30,971 nt of DNA from DASZTV01 sp036267875 (GCA_036267875.1 DATAVE010000119.1:1-30971); one strand, 5' to 3'; positions 1 through 8,009 are shown, counted from the stretch's first letter. Notes: generated from the sequence alone by a model not told the origin. A program made the numbers and translations.

Positions 1-114
1 TACGACGTCCTCGGACAGACCGCGCTGCGCGGTCATGCCGGCCTCGTCGGAGTCCGACCAGCCGAACTTGTATCGGTCGAGACCCTCGAGCTGGTCGGTG
101 ACGACGTCGGTCAT
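1..114 (-). CDS. sufB: SufB, Fe-S cluster scaffold subunit (N-terminal 38 codons only)
   Basis: Only the first 38 codons are inside the window; the gene continues past position 1. The visible peptide has the signature of actinobacterial SufB N-termini: a Gly-Leu-x-Arg-Tyr stretch, then a Trp-Ser-Asp-Ser-Asp motif and a GLSEDVV segment. SufB is the scaffold of the SUF (SufBCD) iron-sulfur assembly complex in the cytosol. Its ATG (114-112) overlaps the TGA of sufR by four bases (ATGA), so the two are translationally coupled, and sufR leads the suf operon as in mycobacteria. Whether this SufB carries an intein, as some mycobacterial ones do, cannot be seen here. Family assignment is confident because the short peptide and the sufR context agree. 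Confidence 0.85.
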   Translation of the reverse strand, partial: MTDVVTDQLEGLDRYKFGWSDSDEAGMTAQRGLSEDVV

Positions 115-818
115 GAGCTGATCTCCTCAGGCATTGCTGGGACTGCCGGGCGTCCGGTGACGTCCGTCAGGGGAATGTGGGTGGTGCACACGCCGTCGCC
201 GCGAGCGATGGTGGCAAGCCGCTGCACGTGCCGGCCGACAAGCCGACCGATCGCCTCGGTCTCGACCTCGCACATCACCGGGAACTCCTCGGCTACGTGC
301 TGCACCGGACAGTGGTGCTGGCAGACCTGTACGCCGATCGTCGTCTCGTGCACGGTCGAGGCATAGCCATCATCGGCGAGCGCCTCAGCGAGCGCCTGCG
401 CGCGGGCGTCGAGCGGCAACGAGGCGATCCGGTCGGCGTAGCGCGCCTCCCAGGCAGCCATCCGACGTCGAGCGAAGTCCTCGACCGCGTCCTCGCCGAC
501 CGAGTCACGCAGGTAGCGCAGCGCATCGATCGCAACATCGTCGTATGCCGTGGGGCCGGCAGCGTGCCCAGCCTCGCTGAGCGAGAACCGGCGGGCCGGA
601 CGACCCCGGCCGCGCGGACCATGGCGACGCTCCTCGGTCGCAACGATCAGCCCGTCATCGAGCGCCGCATCGAGATGGCGGCGAATCGCGGGGGTCGTCA
701 GCGCGAGCCGCTGCCCGAGCTCCGTCGCCGTCGACGGGCCGTGCTCGAGCAGCGAACGAACGACCCGGTCCCGGGTTCGCTGGTCCGCGGCGTCAAGCCG
801 AGCCGGCACGGTTTTCAC
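111..818 (-). CDS. sufR: SufR, Fe-S-dependent transcriptional repressor of the suf operon
   Basis: The 235-residue protein has an N-terminal winged helix-turn-helix of the ArsR/DeoR-like SufR type (about residues 15-85, with a basic RHGPRGRGRPARR wing near 65-77). Its C-terminal half carries the cysteines Cys166, Cys170, Cys183 and Cys211, arranged C-x3-C-x12-C-x27-C. Known SufR proteins bind a [4Fe-4S] cluster through C-terminal cysteines and repress suf when iron-sulfur supply is adequate; the ligand choice here is inferred. The start is GTG at 818. An ATG at 826 is in another frame and stops at once. The gene overlaps sufB by ATGA and is divergent from an ABC exporter, the mycobacterial arrangement. 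Autoregulation from the 65-bp divergent gap is likely. Confidence 0.88.
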   Translation of the reverse strand: MKTVPARLDAADQRTRDRVVRSLLEHGPSTATELGQRLALTTPAIRRHLDAALDDGLIVATEERRHGPRGRGRPARRFSLSEAGHAAGPTAYDDVAIDALRYLRDSVGEDAVEDFARRRMAAWEARYADRIASLPLDARAQALAEALADDGYASTVHETTIGVQVCQHHCPVQHVAEEFPVMCEVETEAIGRLVGRHVQRLATIARGDGVCTTHIPLTDVTGRPAVPAMPEEISS

Positions 819-824
819 AACGAC

Positions 825-853
825 ATTCTTTCGTAATTCTGCCCGCCGATCAA
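825..853 (-). promoter_or_regulatory. Candidate sufR-suf promoter, probably giving a leaderless mRNA
   Basis: On the minus strand there is a TTGATC -35-like hexamer (853-848), a 17-bp spacer and an AAGAAT -10-like hexamer (830-825). Six bases separate the -10 from the GTG of sufR at 818, which would place the transcription start at or next to the start codon. Two ATTCT direct repeats (825-829 and 836-840, plus-strand reading) lie 11 bp apart, one helical turn, across the -10 region. They are a candidate operator, but I cannot tie them to a known SufR site. Seen by eye only. Confidence 0.45.
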
Positions 854-883
854 ACCGGACAGGGCGCCCGCGACACTGGGTAC

Positions 884-1816
884 ATGGCGGCGGTCGCGGT
901 TTCCCACCTCGCCAAGCGTTATTCCCCCACCGCAGGCGTCGTCGATGTGTCCTTCGAGGCCCCCTCAGGAACCGTCACAGCGCTGCTCGGGCGCAATGGC
1001 GCCGGCAAGACGACCTCGGTCGAGGTTTGCTGCGGGTTGCGTCGCGCCGACTCCGGCGAGGTGCGCGTCCTGGGCCTCGACCCGCGGCGCGACCACTCCC
1101 GGCTGGCATCCCGGGTCGGCGTCATGCCGCAAACCGGCGGATCCGGTGCCTGCGGCATCTACCCGTCGGTGCGCGTCGCGGAAGTCGTCCGGCACTACGC
1201 GTCGATGTACGCCGATCCGCTCCCGGTTCCCGCCCTGCTCGAGCGGCTCGGCCTAGTCGAGGTCACCTCGACCCCGTGGCGTCGACTGTCCGGCGGCGAG
1301 CAGCAGCGCGTCTCGCTTGCTCTCGCACTGGTCGGGCGACCGGAGGTCGCGTTCCTCGACGAGCCGACGGCCGGGCTCGACCTCCACGCCCGGCATACGA
1401 CCTGGGCGCTGATCCGCGAGCTTCGCGACGCCGGCGTTGCCGTTGTCCTCACCACGCACGCCCTGGACGAGGCCGAGGCCCTCGCCGACACCGTCACGAT
1501 CCTGGACCGGGGCCGAGTCGTCGCAACCGGCACGCCCGCCGAGCTCACCCAGCAGGCTGCGACCGCGCCCGAGCTTCGATTCGACGCGGACCCAGGTCTC
1601 GACACCGCGGACCTCAGCCGTGCTCTACCGGAAGGAGCCCAGGCTCGAGAGGACCGGCCCGGGCACTACGTAGTCGGCCCGCAAGTCGATCCAGAGGTGG
1701 TCGCAGCGGTCGCGACCTGGTGCGCAGGCATCGGCGTGCTCGCCGACAACCTCACGACGTCGAGCCGCTCGCTCGAGGACATCTTCCTCGAGGTCACGAC
1801 GGTGGACCAGCCGTGA
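884..1816 (+). CDS. ABC-2 type exporter, ATP-binding subunit (DrrA-like)
   Basis: This 310-residue ATPase has every hallmark of an ABC nucleotide-binding domain: Walker A GRNGAGKTT (36-44), Q-loop Gln83, signature LSGGEQQR (135-142), Walker B VAFLDEP (155-161) and H-loop His192. A C-terminal extension of about 80 residues is typical of the daunorubicin/multidrug ABC-2 branch. It should power export with the membrane protein encoded immediately downstream, whose GTG overlaps this stop by GTGA. The position, divergent from sufR, matches the conserved ABC pair beside suf in mycobacteria (Rv1458c/Rv1457c from memory), so it is probably ancestral to the locus. Substrate unknown. ATG 884 has no good Shine-Dalgarno sequence. 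Confidence 0.88.
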   Translation: MAAVAVSHLAKRYSPTAGVVDVSFEAPSGTVTALLGRNGAGKTTSVEVCCGLRRADSGEVRVLGLDPRRDHSRLASRVGVMPQTGGSGACGIYPSVRVAEVVRHYASMYADPLPVPALLERLGLVEVTSTPWRRLSGGEQQRVSLALALVGRPEVAFLDEPTAGLDLHARHTTWALIRELRDAGVAVVLTTHALDEAEALADTVTILDRGRVVATGTPAELTQQAATAPELRFDADPGLDTADLSRALPEGAQAREDRPGHYVVGPQVDPEVVAAVATWCAGIGVLADNLTTSSRSLEDIFLEVTTVDQP

Positions 1817-2577
1817 CAACGCTCGATCTCACTCCCGCGACGGCCGTGAAGCCAAGCCGCCGGCCGCTTGCGGCACAGACCCTGATGGAGGCCAAGCTCA
1901 TCCTCCGCAACGGCGAGCAGCTATTGCTGACCATCGCGATCCCGATCGCCTTGCTCGTGCTGTTCGCCAAGGCACCGATCGCGAACATTCCCAAACCCCG
2001 CATCGACTTCATGACCCCCGGCGTGTTCGGCCTCGCGGTGATGTCGACCGCCTTCACCGGCCAGGCGATCGGGACCGGGTTCGAGCGCAGGTACGGCGTC
2101 CTGCGACGGCTGTCGACGACCCCGCTGTCGCGCGCCGGCCTGCTCGTCGCCAAGACCTCGGCGGTCCTGGCAGTCGAGATCCTTCAGGCTGTCCTGCTTT
2201 GCATCGTGGCCACGAGCCTCGGCTGGAGTCCGCACGGCTCGATCGCGCCCGTCATCGGGCTCCTGGCGCTGGGCACGGCGACCTTCAGCGCGCTGGGCCT
2301 GCTCATGGCGGGCACGCTGCGGGCAGAAGCCACCCTCGCCGGCGCGAACCTCTTATATCTGCTCTCACTCGGCCTTGGCGGCGTCGCGTATCCGCTGTCG
2401 GACTACTCCCACGGCGTACAAGACATCCTCGGGCTCCTGCCGCTGACGGCCCTGGCAGGCGGCCTGCGCGCGACGCTCGACCGAGGCGGATCGGTGCCGC
2501 TTCACGACTGGGTCACCCTGCTCGTGTGGGGCGCCGCCGGGGCTACGGCGGCCGTGCGCTGGTTCCGCTGGGACTAG
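1813..2577 (+). CDS. ABC-2 type exporter, membrane permease subunit
   Basis: The 254-residue protein has about six hydrophobic segments in the ABC-2 permease pattern (first around residues 38-55, last near the C-terminus) and an ERRYGVLRRLSTTPLSR segment after the second membrane span, the usual cytoplasmic coupling region of this family. The GTG start at 1813 overlaps the ATPase stop (GTGA), so the pair is cotranslated. The gene ends in TAG at 2575-2577, inside a palindromic CTAG that also supplies the stop of the convergent MFS gene. A much longer upstream reading in this frame is rejected because it runs through sufR and the ATPase. Substrate unknown. Confidence 0.85.
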   Translation: MTTLDLTPATAVKPSRRPLAAQTLMEAKLILRNGEQLLLTIAIPIALLVLFAKAPIANIPKPRIDFMTPGVFGLAVMSTAFTGQAIGTGFERRYGVLRRLSTTPLSRAGLLVAKTSAVLAVEILQAVLLCIVATSLGWSPHGSIAPVIGLLALGTATFSALGLLMAGTLRAEATLAGANLLYLLSLGLGGVAYPLSDYSHGVQDILGLLPLTALAGGLRATLDRGGSVPLHDWVTLLVWGAAGATAAVRWFRWD

Positions 2578-4295
2578 ACCGAAACCTCACCGGCGAGCGA
2601 CTCGGCCACCACGGAGTTCTCATCGGGCTCGACGTAGGTGTACTTGCCGCCGCGTATCCATGAGGCGCCTGCTGCGAGCAGGCTGACCCCGATCGCGAGA
2701 TCCAGGGCAGCGTGCAGGCCCGTCTTGAACGGCCCGCTGATCACACTCGGGAAGAAGCTGCGGCTGGTGAGTACCTCGCGCTGGTGAGCGGTGACGCCCG
2801 CGAGCACGTGCGGCCCGACGAGGTGCTGAATCGGGTTGTAGCCGAGCAGCGCCGCGAACAGCGTCGACACGGGCGGCAAGTGCGAGACGTGCGCGGCGAC
2901 CGCCGCCGGCACGCCTTGCTGGATCAGGCCGTGGTCGAGGGACGCCGGCAAGGAGGACGACAGCCCGACGATCATCAGCGTGAAGAACATGCCGATCGAC
3001 AGGACCTGGGCGGAGTTCTGGAACGTCGAGTTCATGCCCGACCCGGCGCCCCGGTGGCGAGCAGGCAGCGAGTTCATCACCGCGGCCCGGTTCGGCGAGC
3101 CGAACAGCGCCATCGTCAGGCCGAGGAAGAACAACACCACCGCGAACAGCGGGTAGGAGAAGTTGATCGGCATCCGCTCGAGTACGACGAAGAAGATCGC
3201 CGTACCGATCATTCCTCCGGTGGCGAACGGCCGAGCGCCGAACCGGTCGGACAGGATGCCGGACAGTGGTCCGGCTATGAACAGGCCCACCGTCAGCGGC
3301 AACATCGCCAAGCCGGCCTTCAGCGGGGTATCGGCAAAGTCCACGCCGTGCTGCGGCAGCCAGATCCCTTGCAGCCAGATGATCAGCGTGAACATCAGCC
3401 CGCCGCGCGAAAGCGCTGCAAGGAAACTCGCCAGCACGCCCATCGTGAAGGCGCGGATCTTGAACAGCTGCAGCCGGAACATCGGTTCGGCGACGGTCAC
3501 CTCGATCCGGCAGAACACGCCGAGCAGCACGATGCCCGCTGCAAGCTCGCTGATCACGGCCGGGCTGGTCCATCCCATCGAGTGGCCGGCGTAGGGCTCG
3601 ATGCCGTAGGTAAGGCCGATCATCACCAGCACGAGGCCGACCGCGAACGTGAGATTGCCCCACACATCGATCGACGCATGGTGGCGCTCAGAGAGCTCCC
3701 GCAGCTTGAGATAGCCCCACACGGTTGCGAACAGGCCGATCGGCACCGACACGAGAAAGATCAGCCGCCAGTTGATCGGCGCGAGCAGGCCACCGAGAAC
3801 GAGCCCGAGGAAGGTGCCGCCAAAGGCAACCGCCTGGTTGATCCCCAGCGCCATACCTCGCTGGTTGGCCGGAAAGGCGTCGGTGAGGATCGCCGAGGAG
3901 TTCGCGATCAGCATGGCGGCGCCGACGCCCTGGAACAGCCGCATCACGATCAGGAAGATCCCTGCGGCATGCCCGTGGGTCCACGTGACGGTCAGCGCCA
4001 GCGAGAAGAACGTAAAGACGGCGAAGCCCAGGTTGTAGATCCGTACCCGGCCGTAGATGTCGCCGATCCGGCCGAGGCTCACGACCAGGACGCTCGTGAC
4101 AACGAGGAAGCCGAGGATCATCCAGAGCAGGTAGAAGCTGTTGCCTGGCTGCAGCGGGTCGATGTCGATGCCGCGGAAGATGTCGGGCATCGCGATCAGC
4201 GTGATCGAGCCATCGATCGTCGCCATGAGCACGCCGAGCGTGCAGATGAACAGCGCCGTCCACTTGTAGCCGTCGTCGGCTGCAGCGTCGCTCAC
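2574..4295 (-). CDS. MFS transporter, DHA2 (EmrB/QacA-like) family
   Basis: This 573-residue protein has roughly 14 hydrophobic segments, the DHA2 drug:H+ antiporter layout. The N-terminal segment includes the antiporter-type motif around IDGSITLIAMPDIF, and loop 2-3 has the MFS motif A variant GRIGDIYGRVR. It is probably a proton-driven exporter in the cytoplasmic membrane; substrate unknown. The start is GTG at 4295; the next upstream sequence is a candidate -10 element rather than a Shine-Dalgarno sequence, so the mRNA may be leaderless. It lies downstream of the ferritin-like gene on the same strand with 63 bp between them and is convergent with the ABC permease. It occupies a place where I would expect other genes, such as ctaA, in related actinobacteria. 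Confidence 0.85.
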   Translation of the reverse strand: MSDAAADDGYKWTALFICTLGVLMATIDGSITLIAMPDIFRGIDIDPLQPGNSFYLLWMILGFLVVTSVLVVSLGRIGDIYGRVRIYNLGFAVFTFFSLALTVTWTHGHAAGIFLIVMRLFQGVGAAMLIANSSAILTDAFPANQRGMALGINQAVAFGGTFLGLVLGGLLAPINWRLIFLVSVPIGLFATVWGYLKLRELSERHHASIDVWGNLTFAVGLVLVMIGLTYGIEPYAGHSMGWTSPAVISELAAGIVLLGVFCRIEVTVAEPMFRLQLFKIRAFTMGVLASFLAALSRGGLMFTLIIWLQGIWLPQHGVDFADTPLKAGLAMLPLTVGLFIAGPLSGILSDRFGARPFATGGMIGTAIFFVVLERMPINFSYPLFAVVLFFLGLTMALFGSPNRAAVMNSLPARHRGAGSGMNSTFQNSAQVLSIGMFFTLMIVGLSSSLPASLDHGLIQQGVPAAVAAHVSHLPPVSTLFAALLGYNPIQHLVGPHVLAGVTAHQREVLTSRSFFPSVISGPFKTGLHAALDLAIGVSLLAAGASWIRGGKYTYVEPDENSVVAESLAGEVSV

Positions 4296-4301
4296 TCGCC
4301 C

Positions 4302-4307
4302 ACTTTA
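4302..4307 (-). promoter_or_regulatory. Candidate -10 element of the MFS gene, leaderless spacing
   Basis: TAAAGT on the minus strand (4307-4302) fits TANNNT and is followed by six bases and then the GTG of the MFS gene at 4295. That spacing would put the transcript start at the start codon. No convincing -35 hexamer is seen upstream. Eye-based call. Confidence 0.35.
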
Positions 4308-4358
4308 CTTGCAGGGCGAAACTATCGTTGGGCGACCCACCCACCGACCAGGGCCGGG

Positions 4359-4889
4359 TCAGCCGACCTTGTCGAGGAAGCCGATCAGGTCGTCCGCGTG
4401 CTCTTCTTCAACGGCGAGAATGTCCTCGAACAGCCGTCGGGTCGTGGGATCGGTCGTGCCGAGCCAGTTGATGATCTCGGTGTATGACGCGATCGCGATC
4501 CGTTCCGCGACCAGGTTCTCCCGGATCATCTGCTCCAGGCTGTCCGCCGTCTCATATTCCGAGTGTGACCGCGTGGTGAGCGTGTCCGGATTGAAGTCAG
4601 GCTTTCCGCCAAGCTGCGCGATCCGCCCCGCGAGCCGATCCGCGTGTTCCTGCTCCTCGTTGGCGTGCACGAGGAACTCCGCCGCGACCGGCTCGGCGTC
4701 CAGCCCTGTAGCGGCAAAGTGATGCTGCCGATATCGCAGGGCGCACACCGTCTCGGTTGCGAGTGCCGCGTTCATCACCTCGATGACTCGATCCACGTCA
4801 GCCCGGTAGGCCACGGTCACCGGGCCCTTTTCCATCTCGTCCCGGGCCTGCTTACGCAGGGTCTCGACATCAGTCAGAAAGTCAGCCAC
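4359..4889 (-). CDS. Ferritin-like / bacterioferritin-type non-haem diiron protein
   Basis: The 176-residue four-helix-bundle protein carries the ferritin diiron ligand set at canonical spacing: Glu46, Glu79 and His82 (E-x2-H in NEEQEH), Glu129, then Glu161 and His164 (EEEH). No methionine sits where bacterioferritin binds haem, so a non-haem iron protein is inferred. It should oxidise and hold ferrous iron in the cytosol; a DNA-protecting Dps-like role is less likely given the length. Start GTG at 4889, 28 bp after ctaB on the same strand, so cotranscription is likely. From memory this sequence type (RTRSHSEY-like loop, DPTTRR before helix D) is also common in proteobacteria, so lateral acquisition is possible but unproven. 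Confidence 0.82.
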   Translation of the reverse strand: MADFLTDVETLRKQARDEMEKGPVTVAYRADVDRVIEVMNAALATETVCALRYRQHHFAATGLDAEPVAAEFLVHANEEQEHADRLAGRIAQLGGKPDFNPDTLTTRSHSEYETADSLEQMIRENLVAERIAIASYTEIINWLGTTDPTTRRLFEDILAVEEEHADDLIGFLDKVG

Positions 4890-4917
4890 GACCTGCTAGT
4901 ACCCAAAGGATCTTGAT

Positions 4918-5784
4918 CTATACGAGCTGGCTGACAGCAACCGCTGCGAAAAGCAATGAGAGATAGCTGATGGAGGCGTGGAACAGCGCCATAGGTCGAG
5001 CCGGGTCGCCTCGCATCACCCGGCGGTGCAGCCGGTGCGCTTCGAAGAGGAACACCGCGCCGAGCACCGCCGCCGAGATGGAGTAGAGCAGACCGGCACC
5101 AAATGGGATGAGCACGAGCGAGGCAGCGACCATCGCCCACGAATAGAAGAGGATCTGCCGGGTCACCGACGCCTCGGGCGCGACGACCGGCAGCATCGGA
5201 ACGCCCGCGGCGGCGTAGTCGTCCTTGAAGCGCATCGCCAGTGACCAGAAGTGGGGTGGCGTCCACAGGAAGATCACCGCGAACAGGATGATCGCCGGCC
5301 AGCCGACGTCGCCGCGCACCGCTGACCAGCCGATCAGCACCGGGAAGCAGCCCGCGGCGCCCCCGATCACGATGTTCGACGGCGTACGCCGCTTGAGGCC
5401 CAGCGTGTAGACGAAGACGTAGAACAGGATCGCGCCGTCGGCAAGCAGTGCCGACAGCCAGTTGGCGCCGAGGCCGAGCAGCAGCGTCGCAGCCGCACCG
5501 AGCGCGATCCCGAAGCGCAGCGCGTTGGCCGGCGAAACCTGCTGGCGCGCCATCGGGCGGCGCTTCGTGCGGTTCATCACAGCGTCTATGTCGCGGTCGG
5601 CCACACAGTTGATCGTGTTGGCGCTGCCCGCCGCGAGCGTGCCGCCGATGAGCGTGGCGCATGCGGTCCAGAGCGAGGGCAGACCCTTCGCTGCCAGCAC
5701 CATGGCCGGGAGCGTGGTCACCAGGAGCAGCTCGATGATTCTGGGCTTGGTCAGCGCGACGTAACTACCTACTCGCTCGCGCAC
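4918..5784 (-). CDS. ctaB: Protoheme IX farnesyltransferase (heme O synthase)
   Basis: CtaB transfers a farnesyl group to haem b to make haem O for terminal oxidases. The 288-residue membrane protein starts with the family segment YVALTKPRIIELLLV and has the Mg-prenyl-diphosphate motif N-x3-D-x3-D at Asn59, Asp63 and Asp67, followed by RTKRRPMA. The second conserved loop (TPPHFWSLAMRFKDDYAAAG) is present, and about eight or nine membrane spans are visible. I place the start at GTG 5784, because homologues begin close to the ALTKPR motif; the frame stays open to 5895 but that extension is not membrane-like and enters the tkt promoter. It is divergent from tkt, as in mycobacteria and streptomycetes. 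The ctaA partner is not in this window. Confidence 0.9.
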   Translation of the reverse strand: MRERVGSYVALTKPRIIELLLVTTLPAMVLAAKGLPSLWTACATLIGGTLAAGSANTINCVADRDIDAVMNRTKRRPMARQQVSPANALRFGIALGAAATLLLGLGANWLSALLADGAILFYVFVYTLGLKRRTPSNIVIGGAAGCFPVLIGWSAVRGDVGWPAIILFAVIFLWTPPHFWSLAMRFKDDYAAAGVPMLPVVAPEASVTRQILFYSWAMVAASLVLIPFGAGLLYSISAAVLGAVFLFEAHRLHRRVMRGDPARPMALFHASISYLSLLFAAVAVSQLV

Positions 5785-5790
5785 GAACGA

Positions 5791-5796
5791 ATCGTA
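5791..5796 (-). promoter_or_regulatory. Candidate -10 element of ctaB, leaderless spacing
   Basis: TACGAT on the minus strand (5796-5791) matches TANNNT and is followed by exactly six bases before the chosen GTG start of ctaB at 5784. There is no Shine-Dalgarno sequence in front of that GTG. A TGACAG element (5821-5816) could be a -35 but its 19-bp spacing is long. Eye-based call. Confidence 0.4.
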
Positions 5797-5854
5797 ACGG
5801 GCCAGGTGGGAAGGACTGTCACCGACTCGTCTTGTGGCGTTAGCACGCCCGCGA

Positions 5855-5882
5855 TTGCAGGGCGAGACGATCTCACTACGCT
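5855..5882 (+). promoter_or_regulatory. Candidate tkt operon promoter
   Basis: TTGCAG (5855-5860) and TACGCT (5877-5882) are separated by 16 bp and lie about 30 bp before the tkt start, in the 129-bp divergent gap between ctaB and tkt. A start near 5889 would leave a short leader containing AGGAG (5901-5905). Plausible housekeeping-sigma promoter for the whole tkt-pgl operon; not proven. Confidence 0.35.
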
Positions 5883-5913
5883 CGGGCTTGATCAACTGAC
5901 AGGAGACTCACCC

Positions 5914-7995
5914 GTGATGGCAGCGAGCCAAAGGCTCGAGTGGACCGAGACCGACGACCTTGCGGTGAAGGTGGTCCGCGCTCTTGCGATGGATGCCGTC
6001 GAAGCCGCGGGAAGTGGTCATCCCGGCACGGCGATGAGCCTCGCGCCAGCGGCGTACCTGCTGTTCCAGAAGCTGCTGCGGCACGACCCGACGGATCCGG
6101 CCTGGATCGGCCGCGACCGTTTCGTGCTCAGCTGCGGTCACTCCAGCCTCACGCTCTACATCCAGCTGTTCCTCTCTGGCTACGGGCTCACCATGGAGGA
6201 CCTGCGGCTGCTGCGGCAGTGGGGTTCCCTGACGCCGGGCCACCCCGAGCATGGCCACACCGCCGGCGTCGAGGTCACCACCGGCCCGCTCGGTCAGGGC
6301 ATCGCGAACGCCGTCGGCATGGCGATGGCGACTCGCTACGAGCGCGGTCTCTACGACCCGGACGCTCCTGCGGGCAAGAGCCTGTTCGACCACACCATCT
6401 GGTGCTTCGCCTCCGACGGGGACATGGAGGAGGGCATCTCCGGTGAGGCCTCCTCGATCGCCGGGCACCAGCAGCTCGGCAACCTCGTCGTGCTCTATGA
6501 CGACAACCACATCTCGATCGAGGGCGACACCTTGGTCGCGTTCTCGGAGAACGTCGCCGCGCGCTACGAGGCCTACGGCTGGCACACGCTCCACGTGCCC
6601 GACGTCAACGACGTGCGGGCGGTGTACGACGCGTTCGTTGCAGCACGTGACGAGACCGACCGGCCCACCTTGATCGTCGTACGTTCCATCATCGGCTGGC
6701 CGGCGCCCACCAAGCAGAACACCGGCAAGGCACACGGCGCCGCCCTCGGAGCCGAAGAGGTCGCGAAGACCAAGGAGATCCTCGGGTTCGACCCTGCTGT
6801 CTCGTTCTACTGCCCGGACGACGTGCTTGGCCATGCCCGCGAGGTCGTCGACCGCGGCCGCGCGGCCCACGAGGAGTGGCAGGCGCGCTTCGACGCCTGG
6901 GCGAAGGCCGACCCGGCACGCGCCGCCGAGCTGCACCGGATCAGCGAGCGCCGGCTGCCCGCCGGATGGGACGCCAAGCTGCCCGACTTCGCCGACCAGA
7001 CCTCGATCTCCACGCGCAAGGCGAGTGAGGCCGCGATCCAGGCGCTCGCGGCCGTCCTACCGGAGCTCTGGGGTGGCTCGGCCGACCTGGCGGAGAGCAA
7101 CAACACCGAAATCCACGGCGCTGACTCGTTCCTGCCCGAGGCTCATGGCGGCTCGCCCTACGGCCGGATCCTGCACTTCGGGATCCGCGAGCACTCGATG
7201 GGCGCGATCATGAACGGCATCACGGTGCACGGCGGCACGCGCGTGTTCGGCGGGACGTTCCTGACCTTCTCCGACTACATGCGGGGAGCCGTACGGCTCG
7301 CGGCGCTGATGAAGCTGCCGGTGACCTACGTCTGGACCCATGACTCGATCGGGCTCGGCGAGGATGGCCCGACCCACCAGCCGATCGAGCACCTCGCATC
7401 GCTGCGGGCCATCCCGGGCCTTGACGTCGTGCGGCCCGCGGACGGGGCTGAGACCGCGATCGCGTGGCGGACCATCATCGAGCACACCGACCGGCCGGCG
7501 GGGCTGATCCTCAGCCGGCAGAACCTCCCGGTCATCGACCGCTCCGCACACGGGTCGGCCGACGGCGTGGCACGCGGCGCCTACGTCCTGGCCGAGGCGT
7601 CCACGGGAACGGCGGAGGTGATTCTCATCGCGACAGGCAGCGAGGTGTCGATCGCGCTCGACGCACGCGAGCGGCTCGAGGCCGATGGCACGCCCACGCG
7701 AGTCGTCTCAATGCCGTGCCGCGAATGGTTCGAGGCGCAGGACGCGTCCTACCAGCAGGAGGTCTTGCCGCCGCGAATCAAAGCAAGGGTGTCGGTCGAG
7801 GCGGCCGTGGCCCTCGGCTGGCGCGACTTCGTCGGTGACGCCGGCGAGTGCCTCTCGATCGAGCACTTCGGAGCCAGCGCACCGCAGCAGATTCTCTTCG
7901 AGCAGTACGGGTTCACCCCGGACCGGGTGGTCGCCGCGGCGCACGCGAGTCTTTCCAAGGTGGGCGCCACCAAGGGCTCGACCACCGGCAACTAG
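5914..7995 (+). CDS. tkt: Transketolase
   Basis: Transketolase moves two-carbon ketol units between sugar phosphates using thiamine diphosphate, linking the pentose phosphate pathway to glycolysis. About 692 residues is the usual length. Visible motifs, numbered from ATG 5917, are GSGHPGTAMS (32-41), the phosphate-loop GPLGQGIANAVG, and the ThDP/metal site SDGDMEEG (166-173) through Asn197; the C-terminal half carries the HDSIGLGEDGPTHQP segment. The start is GTG 5914 or the adjacent ATG 5917. AGGAG (5901-5905) is 8 bases before the GTG and 11 before the ATG, so I slightly favour the GTG. It is first in the tkt-tal-pgi-zwf-opcA-pgl operon. Confidence 0.93.
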   Translation: MMAASQRLEWTETDDLAVKVVRALAMDAVEAAGSGHPGTAMSLAPAAYLLFQKLLRHDPTDPAWIGRDRFVLSCGHSSLTLYIQLFLSGYGLTMEDLRLLRQWGSLTPGHPEHGHTAGVEVTTGPLGQGIANAVGMAMATRYERGLYDPDAPAGKSLFDHTIWCFASDGDMEEGISGEASSIAGHQQLGNLVVLYDDNHISIEGDTLVAFSENVAARYEAYGWHTLHVPDVNDVRAVYDAFVAARDETDRPTLIVVRSIIGWPAPTKQNTGKAHGAALGAEEVAKTKEILGFDPAVSFYCPDDVLGHAREVVDRGRAAHEEWQARFDAWAKADPARAAELHRISERRLPAGWDAKLPDFADQTSISTRKASEAAIQALAAVLPELWGGSADLAESNNTEIHGADSFLPEAHGGSPYGRILHFGIREHSMGAIMNGITVHGGTRVFGGTFLTFSDYMRGAVRLAALMKLPVTYVWTHDSIGLGEDGPTHQPIEHLASLRAIPGLDVVRPADGAETAIAWRTIIEHTDRPAGLILSRQNLPVIDRSAHGSADGVARGAYVLAEASTGTAEVILIATGSEVSIALDARERLEADGTPTRVVSMPCREWFEAQDASYQQEVLPPRIKARVSVEAAVALGWRDFVGDAGECLSIEHFGASAPQQILFEQYGFTPDRVVAAAHASLSKVGATKGSTTGN

Positions 7996-8009
7996 GCCTT
8001 CCATCCACC

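Noticed and set aside
550..1812. A long plus-strand reading continuous with the ABC permease, suggesting a 675-residue fusion
   Set aside because: It runs antisense through sufR and out of frame through the ATPase, and its composition is Arg/Pro/Ala shadow; the GTGA overlap at 1813 marks the true start.
2712..4487. A 591-codon plus-strand open frame opposite the MFS gene
   Set aside because: Very rich in Arg, His, Glu and Gln with no domain; it is the complement of membrane-protein codons in GC-rich DNA.
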